Below, in pieces: positions 36,469 to 43,244 of a stretch of DNA of 43,244 nt. The DNA lies in the NCBI GenBank assembly GCA_030054835.1, contig JASGVS010000026.1, positions 1 through 43,244 of the forward strand. The letters run 5' to 3'. How positions within the stretch are numbered: the first letter of the stretch is position 1; the number at the start of each line of letters is the position of its first letter. A program made the position numbers and the translations under genes. This DNA is from UBA3910 sp002391465 (GTDB lineage: Bacteria > Bacillota > Limnochordia > Darwinibacteriales > Darwinibacteriaceae). The notes beneath the pieces were generated by a model. That model had not been told where the DNA came from, searched no databases, and saw nothing but the letters and a program-made list of their open reading frames with translations.

Positions 36469-38922
36469 CTATAACCTGAGGTCAAGCCACAACTTCAGAG
36501 CCTGTATGGGATGCCCGTTAGCCCAGGCCACCAACCCCTGTAGCATGGGCGGTGAGACCATTCCCCCGCTTAAGCCTGGGAAGGCACGCAAGGGGGTGTC
36601 CAGTACTATCGTCCACATCATGCGCCAGAGTGGATCGTTGTCCGGGGCAGCGGGAGTGAATTTACGCATCTCCCGCCGCAGAATGTTGACAATAAGGCGG
36701 CCCAGCCTAGTTTTCTGTAGATCGCCTAAGGTTGAGTTGGGGTGATACTCGCCTGCAGGCCGGACCTTTATTATTTTCCTCCCGTAGATAGCCTCAAAGG
36801 CCGACTTCTCCCAAGGCAAACCCTCTGTTTTAAGGTTGTAGTAAGTGGGCGCTGACTCCCTGTAATCGGGTACCACAACCTCAGGTCTGCTTGTTTCCAC
36901 CACTACGGCTGCTTGGAGAGGAAGCTCCCTTGCGGAGGACCCGATGCAGACCTGGTATTCCCCCTCCTCCACATGCCAGTCTTGTATCTCTACGTTAAAA
37001 TAAGCAAAAGCGCTACCCCCGAGCTCAAACCGAACTGTCTTTTCCTCCCCGGGCTCAAGCCAGATCTTTTTGAACCCCTTCAGTTCTCTGACCGCCCTAA
37101 ACAAGGGAGATTCTTTTTTGCCCAAGTAGAGCTGGACAATCTCCGCACCCGATCGCTTTCCTATGTTCTTAACGGTACACGAAACAGCAAGGGTGTCGCT
37201 ATCCTTAATCCTTTCTGCCGAAAGAGTGAGATTGGAATACTCAAATTGGGTGTAGCTCAGACCAAAACCAAAGGGAAAGAGAACGTCCCTTTCGGCTGTG
37301 TCGTAGTAGCGGTAACCAACGAAAATGCTTTCCCTGTACTCAGTCTGATAGCGATCGGAGGCAAAAAATCCGTGGGCTGGGCAGTCTTCCAGCTTAAGGG
37401 GATAGGTCTCGGCCAATTTTCCCGACGGGTTAACTTGGCCGTAGAGAATATCCACCACTGCACCTGCACCGGCCTGGCCGGCCAAGTAGGTGTGGAGTAC
37501 CCCTCGAACCTGGTCAAGCCAGGGCATGGTTACGGGCGAGCCTCCCGCTAGCACCACAACCACGTTGTCGTTTACCTCGGCTACCCGCCTTATCAGTTCA
37601 TTGTGAGCCTCTGGTAGTTCCAAATGGTATCGATCAAAGCCTTCCGATTCGTATGAGCCGGTTAAACCCGCGAAGATAACTACCACCTCTGAGCCTTCAG
37701 CTATAATACAAGCTTCGTCCAGTAGTGCCGGGTTTACCTCATCTGACTCGAGGGAATAACCTCTGGCGTAGTTGAATGCAATGTCTCTCTCAGTCAGCTC
37801 GTCTAGGAAGGTGTCTAGTTGGGTGGGATTCACTTGGGAACTGCCCACACCTTGGTAGCGGGGATGCTGGGCAAACTGGCCAATAACCGCGATTGCCTGC
37901 CCCTGTTTGAGGGGAAGAATATCTCCCTCGTTTTTCAGCAGTACAGCGGACTGGGCCGCAGCTCTTCGGGCCAGGTCATGGTGCTTCTGCCGATCGTAAG
38001 TGTATCCATCGAGTTTGGTGCTGCATGCCTTATCCACCAGAGTGAGCACATTCCGCACCGCCCTGTTCAGGGCGACCTGGGTGAGCCTTCCGGATTCCAG
38101 GTCCTTTTTGATCTGGTCCACATTGAACCCATAGGAAGACGGCATCTCCAGATCCAAGCCTGCCCGAATGGACAGTACCGGATCGTCTACCGCACCCCAA
38201 TCTGAAACAACTAGCCCCTGAAAGCCCCATTCCCTTCGTAAAATATCAGTAAGCAGTTTTGGATGCTCACAACAGTAAGTACCGTTGAGTTTATTGTAAG
38301 CGGCCATAACACTCCAGGGCTGGGCTTCTTTAATCACCTTCTCAAAGGCAGCCAAATAGATCTCCCTCAATGCCCGCTCGTCAACTAAGGAATCGTTCAG
38401 CATACGCCACGCTTCCTGACTGTTGGCAGCAAAGTGTTTGAGGCAGGCCCCAACCCCCACGCCCTGGATTCCCTTAACCCAACCTGTGGCCAGGGATGCG
38501 GTCAAGAAGGGATCTTCCGAGAAATACTCGAAGTTTCTGCCGCAGAGGGGTGAACGTTTAATGTTTACTCCTGGCCCCAGCACAACAGACACGCCCTGTT
38601 CCAGGGCCTCCCGCCCAATCGCTTCCCCCACTTCTGCCGCTAACTCTGGATCCCAGGAGTTGGCCAATGTGGCCGCCGGCGGGAAACAGGTTGCCGGAAT
38701 ACCCTTTCCCATGGCCAAATCGCCTGTCTCCTCCTCTTTACGCAGGCCGTGGGGTCCGTCCGCGACCATTATTGAGGGGATATTCAGGCGAGGAATGGCA
38801 ACCGTACGCCAGCGGTCAGCCCCAGAAACCAAAATGCTTTTCTCAGCCAGAGTCAATTCCTTAAGCAGACCGTCCACTTCAAATTCGCTTGCTAACTCTT
38901 CTTTTGTTACCCGCTCAACCAT
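36469..38922 (-). CDS. Glycoside hydrolase family 3 beta-glucosidase
   Basis: This 817-aa cytosolic enzyme (no signal peptide) hydrolyses beta-linked glucosides or xylosides. The N-terminal TIM barrel has VADGPHGLRKE, GPGVNIKRSPLCGRNFEYFS, LKHFAANSQE and the nucleophile D241 in LVVSDWGAVDDP. An alpha/beta sandwich follows (AVIGQFAQHPRYQGVGSSQV), then a fibronectin-III-like domain (about 575-660, with LFPFGFGLSYTQFEY before it). A C-terminal extension of about 110 residues follows (from about 705, beginning YGRKIIKVRPAG); it is seen in some clostridial members. GGAGGG precedes the ATG. Confidence 0.94.
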   Translation of the reverse strand: MVERVTKEELASEFEVDGLLKELTLAEKSILVSGADRWRTVAIPRLNIPSIMVADGPHGLRKEEETGDLAMGKGIPATCFPPAATLANSWDPELAAEVGEAIGREALEQGVSVVLGPGVNIKRSPLCGRNFEYFSEDPFLTASLATGWVKGIQGVGVGACLKHFAANSQEAWRMLNDSLVDERALREIYLAAFEKVIKEAQPWSVMAAYNKLNGTYCCEHPKLLTDILRREWGFQGLVVSDWGAVDDPVLSIRAGLDLEMPSSYGFNVDQIKKDLESGRLTQVALNRAVRNVLTLVDKACSTKLDGYTYDRQKHHDLARRAAAQSAVLLKNEGDILPLKQGQAIAVIGQFAQHPRYQGVGSSQVNPTQLDTFLDELTERDIAFNYARGYSLESDEVNPALLDEACIIAEGSEVVVIFAGLTGSYESEGFDRYHLELPEAHNELIRRVAEVNDNVVVVLAGGSPVTMPWLDQVRGVLHTYLAGQAGAGAVVDILYGQVNPSGKLAETYPLKLEDCPAHGFFASDRYQTEYRESIFVGYRYYDTAERDVLFPFGFGLSYTQFEYSNLTLSAERIKDSDTLAVSCTVKNIGKRSGAEIVQLYLGKKESPLFRAVRELKGFKKIWLEPGEEKTVRFELGGSAFAYFNVEIQDWHVEEGEYQVCIGSSARELPLQAAVVVETSRPEVVVPDYRESAPTYYNLKTEGLPWEKSAFEAIYGRKIIKVRPAGEYHPNSTLGDLQKTRLGRLIVNILRREMRKFTPAAPDNDPLWRMMWTIVLDTPLRAFPGLSGGMVSPPMLQGLVAWANGHPIQALKLWLDLRL

Positions 38923-38993
38923 GCTTCCTACCCTCCACTCAACAGAAAAATTCCAATCTATACCATATTTCGTGCCTCAGCCGCCTATACCTG

Positions 38994-39022
38994 CAAAAAA
39001 AGGGACCCCGCTTGGGGGTCCC
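38994..39022 (-). terminator. Terminator of ribU
   Basis: On the minus strand, stem GGGACCCC/GGGGTCCC with a 5-nt loop is followed by TTTTTTT. Confidence 0.9.
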
Positions 39023-39039
39023 TAGGCAGCAACAACTAT

Positions 39040-39654
39040 TTACTTCCGCTTGAAAACGGGCTGGAGCGCCTTAAACAGAGCGAACGAGCAGACCGAGATG
39101 ACCAATCCCTTCAAAAGGTTGAAGGGCACTATGGCAAAGGCCACCATCGTCCTCAGGTCAACAACGGCTGAGTTTACCTTGGCTGCCAAGTCCACAAAGG
39201 CATCCACCGGGTAGCCTAGCACTACTGCGTAGGCGGGAATGAAGACAAAATAGTTCAAAACCCCGGCTACCACTGCACCAATAATGGTGGCGGCAGCTGA
39301 ACCCCACAAGACACCCTTGCGATCGGGCCACTTTTGGTAGAAAAGGGCCAGAGGCAGCACAAAGGCAGCACCTACCAGAAAATTGGCAAGCTCCCCCACC
39401 CCACCCGTATTACTGCGGACAATGATCTTCAACAGATTCTTCAAAAACTCAATGGCCACACCCGCCGCAGGCCCCATGGCAAAGGCACCTATCACGGCCG
39501 GAACGTCACTTAGGTCAAACTTGAGGAAGTTGGGGAAAATGGGGAGGGGAAAATCGAGCAGCATTAAAACGGTACCCACCCCTGCCAACATACTGATTTT
39601 CACCATTGAACTGGTGGAAAACATCCGACGCGACTGCACAGAATTTCGGATCAT
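39040..39654 (-). CDS. ribU: Riboflavin ECF transporter S component
   Basis: This 204-aa membrane protein binds riboflavin and partners with the shared EcfAA'T energising module encoded elsewhere. About six membrane segments include VKISMLAGVGTVLMLLDFPLP, and PIFPNFLKFDLSDVPAVIGA is the RibU substrate-binding region, followed by FAMGPAAGVAIEFLKNLLK. The ATG at 39654 follows GAGGAGA. Its transcript begins with an FMN riboswitch and a terminator, so it is repressed when flavins are sufficient. Confidence 0.95.
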   Translation of the reverse strand: MIRNSVQSRRMFSTSSMVKISMLAGVGTVLMLLDFPLPIFPNFLKFDLSDVPAVIGAFAMGPAAGVAIEFLKNLLKIIVRSNTGGVGELANFLVGAAFVLPLALFYQKWPDRKGVLWGSAAATIIGAVVAGVLNYFVFIPAYAVVLGYPVDAFVDLAAKVNSAVVDLRTMVAFAIVPFNLLKGLVISVCSFALFKALQPVFKRK

Positions 39655-39686
39655 TACTATCTCCTCTCTTCGTGATAATTTCCACG

Positions 39687-39717
39687 AAAAAAGCAACCCG
39701 AAATTCCTCAGGTTGCT
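39687..39717 (-). terminator. Attenuator terminator of the FMN riboswitch
   Basis: On the minus strand, stem AGCAACC/GGTTGCT encloses a 12-nt loop and is followed by TTTTTT, between the aptamer and ribU. It would form when FMN is bound. Confidence 0.8.
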
Positions 39718-39746
39718 GATCAGTAAAGCCGAAACTTCACCATCAT

Positions 39747-39862
39747 TCTTCTCTCATCCAGACTTTAACTGTCGGTTTTGGAATTTCACCAAATCAACAA
39801 TCAATAACTGATTGCTCGCGGACTGTTACCGCCGGTAGGGAATTTCACCCTGCCCCGAAGAA
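39747..39862 (-). promoter_or_regulatory. FMN riboswitch (RFN element)
   Basis: The minus strand contains the RFN core: TTCGGGGCAGGGTGAAATTC, CCTACCGGCGGT, AGTCCGCGAG, then GGTGAAATTCC, GACCGAC-like CCGACAGT and AGTCTGGATGAGAGAAG. All named conserved blocks of the aptamer are present in order. Confidence 0.97.
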
Positions 39863-39885
39863 TTTCTTATGCGTTTTTCAAGTTT

Positions 39886-39914
39886 AGTATAGCCTACTAG
39901 CCGCACTCAGTCAA
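39886..39914 (-). promoter_or_regulatory. Promoter of ribU/FMN riboswitch
   Basis: On the minus strand, TTGACT (39914-39909) and TATACT (39891-39886) have a 17-bp spacer, about 20 nt before the riboswitch. Confidence 0.8.
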
Positions 39915-39985
39915 GGAATTTGTGAAAAACATTGCAAAAATTTCGGGCAGCAACTGGGCAACTAACAGAGAGTTTTGACACAAGC

Positions 39986-40024
39986 AAAAAAGGATCTCAC
40001 CCCTCTGCCGGGGCGAGATCCTTT
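39986..40024 (-). terminator. Terminator after the subtilisin-like protease
   Basis: On the minus strand, stem GGATCTCGCCCC/GGGGTGAGATCC is followed by TTTTTT. It is similar in sequence to the terminator at 43005-43042. Confidence 0.85.
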
Positions 40025-40056
40025 CCCACTTCAGTCAGGGAAACGGCTGAATGGGG

Positions 40057-42822
40057 CTAGTAGAGCTGCTCAGCAGTACCACCAAGCTTGCCGAGTTCAA
40101 CGTCGCCGATCAGATCAAAGGGGATTTCCTTCACGGTAAACTCCCAGATAGACCAGTTGTATTCGCCAATATCCAGCAATCCCGTTTCAGCGTAGTAATC
40201 CCCTGCATCGATTGTGTCGTTCTTGTTCACATCAAGCCAGACAATGAACTGATACTCGCCGATTTCCAGGTCCATCGCGAACTGTCCGCCCTTGAGAGGC
40301 ACACCGGTTTCCCTGGCAATCTCCACCACTTTGTCACCATTTCTTACGCCTTGTATGGCCCTTAGATCACCGTCCTTGAGCTCATTAACCGCCCAGTAAG
40401 CGTTAACCAAGCCGTGACCGTAGTAAATGTTTGGCGTGGGTAGATGGATTTCCATGGCTGTGCGCTGGAGAATGTCCTTAATGTCTTCCTTAGCAATGCC
40501 ATTGGCCAGCATCAGGCCCACAACACCGGTCACATGGGGACACGCCATAGAAGTGCCATACGACCCCGCGTACGGCAATCCATCAGGACGTAGATAAGTG
40601 GGATAGGTGCTGTAGACATAGTCCTGATACACCCGGCCTGCACCACCGGGAGCGACCAAATCAAGCCCGCTTCCGCAATTGGAATATTCGGCCAGTGGGG
40701 GTTGGGTATAACCGTCCGGATCATCCTCAAGCACTTTACCCACTGCTCCAACTGCGATTACTTCCTCACAGGCGGCAGGGTACATAACTAACGGCTCATT
40801 ATTTCCGGCGGATGCTACCATTATGACACCGGCCTCATCGATTCGTTTTACCGCTTCTTCCTCCACCTTGGTCCAAATGCCACCATACGACATATTAATC
40901 ACATCTACCGGTTCAATTTCGGGCTTGTCTTCCCGCTCCAAAAGCCCGGCCGCGTAAGGCATACCCTGAACCGTTGTCCAGATTGTGCCCACGCCGGTGG
41001 AATCGAATACTTTCACCGGTACAATAGTCACATCCCACATCACGCCGGATACTAGATATCCGTTGTTTGTAGCTGCTCCGATCGTACCGGCTACATGCGT
41101 GCCGTGGCCGAAGTAGTCGATGCCATCTTGGTCCATGGTAAAATCCATTGCAGCCAAGTTCTCCAGGGCATATGGATCAATTTGCTCCTTTAGCTCTGGA
41201 TGCTCGGGATCGATTCCGGTATCAACCACAGCTATGCGTATATCCCTACTACCTCTGGTAATGGACCAAGCCTGAGCCAAACGGATCTGCTGATAGTGCC
41301 ACTGGACCGGGTAATACTCATCGTCGGGAATCATCATCCCAAGCGGTCTTACAATACTGTTGCGGTCAACGGAATTCACGCCAGACAAGTCGTCAAGTTG
41401 GCGATAGACCGTTCTGTCGGAATCTGGTTCTACTAAATAAGCGCTCAGGATCTCAAGATGATCGATTACCTTCCAGCCCGCCTGTTCCAGTTCAGCGACC
41501 TGATTGTCGTAATCAAAGAAGTCGAACATTACAATCCGCTGCTCGCCAGCATACTCCTCGACAAAGGAGTGGCCTGCTGGTGCATTAATTCCAGCTGGTT
41601 TTTGGGCAGCAGACGAACCGGTCAGCCGAGGCGCAGCATATTCTTCCAAGGCCATGGGGAAGCTGTGCTCCACTTTTACGTTACCCATGATAGAAGGGCT
41701 CTTGTCCGATTCGATGACGAAGTACGCGATCGCTTCTACCGGTCCATCCAGCGTCACAATGATTGTAGGGGTTTCGTATTCCTCGTAGGTATATACGAGT
41801 GAAGCCGGATCGTCAGGATCATCAACGAGGAAGAAAACTTCCCAATCAGCGAAAGAGAACTCATCATCAGTTGGAACGGCTGTTAACTTGACTCTGTAAT
41901 CATCCAAGTACTCTATATCAATTCGTCCCTTGCCGTCAACCCAAGTGGTCAAGCCGGACAAGCCGGTGAAAAGGACGTCTGTGAACGGCTGAGTAAAATC
42001 CCGTACCTGCGGTAAAAACCGATAGGTATCCTTGACAGGAACAACCGTCACAATCTCATTCAGGCCGTCTAACTCCCACATACCATCGTCATCAGTGATC
42101 ACCCTAGCGATATACCCATCAATGCTGTCTTTGTCTTGTACTGCAGAAACGCCACCTTCAAAGACGAGCAGCTGTACGCCGGGAACAGGGGTTTTCTTTT
42201 CGTCAAGCACCACACCCTGCAGAGAATAACCGTAGAGCTTGCCCACAATCGTTATTGGGTCACCAGCCGTGTCTTGACTCACTTGGATACTTCCTGGCTC
42301 AAAGATCCAATCACCTGCACTGACCTCAACCGTCACCTCACCCGTAAGGCCAGATTTACTCCATTTTCCATCGGCGCCTGTGGTGACTTTACCAATGGAT
42401 TCGTCAGCCTGGATGAAATCGATCTCCACCCCGGCAATGCCCACACCCAGAAGGTCAACTACAACTCCGGAAACCGTATACGTATCGGGCTCAGTGACAA
42501 TAGGCTTACCTACAAACTCAATATCTTTCGCAGCCTTAGTTACCGTAACCTCAGGTGGATCAAATTCCCACTCTTCACTAACCGGAGTGATCACCACGGT
42601 TCCGCTCAAACTGGACTTTGACTATTTCCCATCTTCGCCGGTAGTTACGCTTCCAAGGCTTTCGCTGCCTTTCGCGAAGAGCAGCTCAACGCCCGCAATG
42701 CCATTGCCATCGCTGTCCACAACTGTTCCGGACACACTATACTTCTTACCTACTCCTAGACAGCCCACAATCAACAAACCAACCAGGAGTAATGTAACAC
42801 CTAGACAGACTCTGCGTTTCAA
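40057..42822 (-). pseudogene. Subtilisin-like (S8) lipoprotein protease, interrupted by one amber codon
   Basis: This is one continuous frame of about 920 codons apart from TAG at 42624-42622. N-terminal part: start TTG at 42822, signal and lipobox (LLIVGC, Cys lipidated), then three carboxypeptidase-regulatory-like beta-sandwich repeats (YSVSGTVVDSDGNGIAGV, YTVSGVVVDLLGVGIAGV, YSLQGVVLDEKKTPVPGV). A bacterial repeat domain and a propeptide-like region follow. The S8 triad is intact (D in AVVDTGIDPEHPEL, H in GHGTHVAGTIG, S in GTSMACPH). The C-terminal domain has an EF-hand-like DVNKNDTIDAGDYY. The stop replaces the Trp of the DGKW motif of repeat 2 (TGG to TAG). The part after the stop can be read from a TTG at 42609, but would lack the export signal. 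Confidence 0.85.
42622..42624 (-). other. In-frame amber (TAG) codon at a conserved Trp position
   Basis: The codon pattern is GAT-GGG-AAA-TAG-TCA-AAG. The second repeat of the same protein reads D-G-K-W-S-K at this position, so a single G-to-A change (TGG to TAG) explains it. The frame continues without shift into the protease. Confidence 0.88.
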
Positions 42823-42885
42823 CTCCAACGCCCTCCTTTTTGGTTGTCCATGATAGAGACAGAATTTGTGTTTGCACGCGAATTA

Positions 42886-42905
42886 GGAATTCATTCGTGA
42901 ATTCC
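42886..42905. promoter_or_regulatory. Perfect inverted repeat upstream of the protease
   Basis: Arms GGAATTCA and TGAATTCC (8 bp) enclose TTCG, 64 nt upstream of the lipoprotein start. It could be a repressor operator or a leader hairpin. A TATCAT on the minus strand (about 42856-42851) may be the -10 box, with a weak -35. Confidence 0.5.
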
Positions 42906-43004
42906 TGCACGATTCTAAATTTTTCCCAGATTTTTTCGTATCTTTTCCCCCACGAGAGGACTGTGTACAAGTCCCGGATACCAAAAACTCGAGGTTTTTC
43001 GCGG

Positions 43005-43042
43005 CAAAAAAAGGATCCCGCCCGTTTGCCCGGGCGAGATCC
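43005..43042 (-). terminator. Terminator of the upstream paralogue gene
   Basis: On the minus strand, stem GGATCTCGCCCG/CGGGCGGGATCC is followed by TTTTTTT, 21 nt after the stop of the partial gene. It is almost identical to the terminator at 39986-40024, consistent with tandem duplication. Confidence 0.88.
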
Positions 43043-43062
43043 TAGTTGAGTCTGGTTAGAAA

Positions 43063-43244
43063 TTATTTAATTTTTTCAGCCGTTCCCCTCAGGGCGGCGA
43101 TCGCACTTTCAGCTTCGTCCCCAGTCAGATCAAAGGGCAGTTCTGTCAAGGTATCGGTCCAAGTCCAGCTATCGGCAACCTCAATTTCCAGGACTGGTGT
43201 TTCGACGTAGTAGTCACCTGCATCGACGAGACCGTTCTTGTTCA
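43063..43244 (-). CDS. C-terminal end of a paralogous S8-type protein (partial)
   Basis: The last 59 residues of a gene running off the right edge are visible. The sequence NKNGLVDAGDYYVETPVLEI, then LTELPFDLTGDE and GTAEKIK, aligns with the end of the neighbouring protease (DVNKNDTIDAGDYYAET, EIPFDLIGDVE, GTAEQLY). It therefore carries the same C-terminal calcium-loop-like domain. Whether the rest is a protease cannot be seen. It is probably the first of two tandem genes. Confidence 0.85.
   Translation of the reverse strand, partial: NKNGLVDAGDYYVETPVLEIEVADSWTWTDTLTELPFDLTGDEAESAIAALRGTAEKIK

Noticed and set aside
42622..42624. Pyrrolysine reading of the TAG in the protease
   Set aside because: The position is a Trp in the internal repeat, the protein is not a methylamine methyltransferase, and no pyl gene is in the window. 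A TGG-to-TAG change is simpler.
1..43244. CRISPR array, insertion sequence, prophage or integrase
   Set aside because: No regularly spaced repeats, transposase, integrase or phage genes were found; all larger frames are accounted for by chromosomal genes.

Overview
This 43.2 kb window comes from an endospore-forming anaerobic member of the Bacillota (Firmicutes). Sporulation is indicated by bofA, two tandem alpha/beta-type small acid-soluble spore proteins and a small DUF3787-like gene with a sigma-G-like promoter. Anaerobic metabolism is indicated by pyruvate:ferredoxin oxidoreductase, rubredoxin, a ferredoxin and a selenoprotein glycine reductase operon. The order dnaX-ybaB-recR-yaaL-bofA next to an rRNA operon, with SRP RNA, tRNA-Ser and tadA upstream of dnaX, is the classical Bacillus/Clostridium arrangement. 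An OmpH/Skp-like exported protein hints at a diderm or deep-branching clostridial or limnochordial lineage, but the sequence does not fix the taxon. Many genes start with GTG or TTG.

Layout. 1-525: the 5' tip of a 16S rRNA gene (minus strand), its leader and three tandem sigma-A promoters. 525-4391: an SRAP-domain gene, then the minus-strand block dnaX, ybaB, recR, yaaL, bofA. 4461-5804: SRP RNA, a DUF1657 gene, two tRNA-Ser genes and tadA. 5841-7990: two SASP genes, ferredoxin, rubredoxin, OmpH-like protein and an Rrf2 regulator. 8077-13249: Ppx/GppA phosphatase, free methionine-(R)-sulfoxide reductase, alpha-glucan phosphorylase, M42 peptidase and the DUF3787-like gene. 13280-23096: nifJ and, divergently, trx-grdE-grdA-grdB-grdCD. 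grdA and grdB each carry an in-frame TGA (selenocysteine), and grdC and grdD form a single reading frame. 23212-29228: DUF454, DUF1858, a methyltransferase, an ECF sigma factor followed by three small unknown genes, a GGDEF protein, a small membrane protein and a MATE exporter. 29231-35759: a minus-strand run of MFS transporter, two ABC half-exporters, YjbQ and an M48 protease. 35995-36435: a self-contained unit of promoter, c-di-AMP (ydaO) riboswitch, 57-codon orphan ORF and terminator. 36469-39914: GH3 beta-glucosidase and ribU under an FMN riboswitch. 40057-43244: a subtilisin-like lipoprotein protease broken by one amber codon, then the C-terminus of a tandem paralogue.

How the genes fit together: the grd operon reduces glycine to acetyl phosphate with electrons from a thioredoxin, and PFOR, ferredoxin and rubredoxin supply low-potential electron flow. 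The glucan phosphorylase and GH3 enzyme feed sugars, and the proteases (M42, S8) could supply amino acids. Points most worth a second look are the GrdC-GrdD fusion, the c-di-AMP riboswitch controlling an orphan small ORF, the ECF sigma locus with its own ECF-type promoter, the amber-interrupted tandem protease, and the operator-like half-sites around the MATE promoter.
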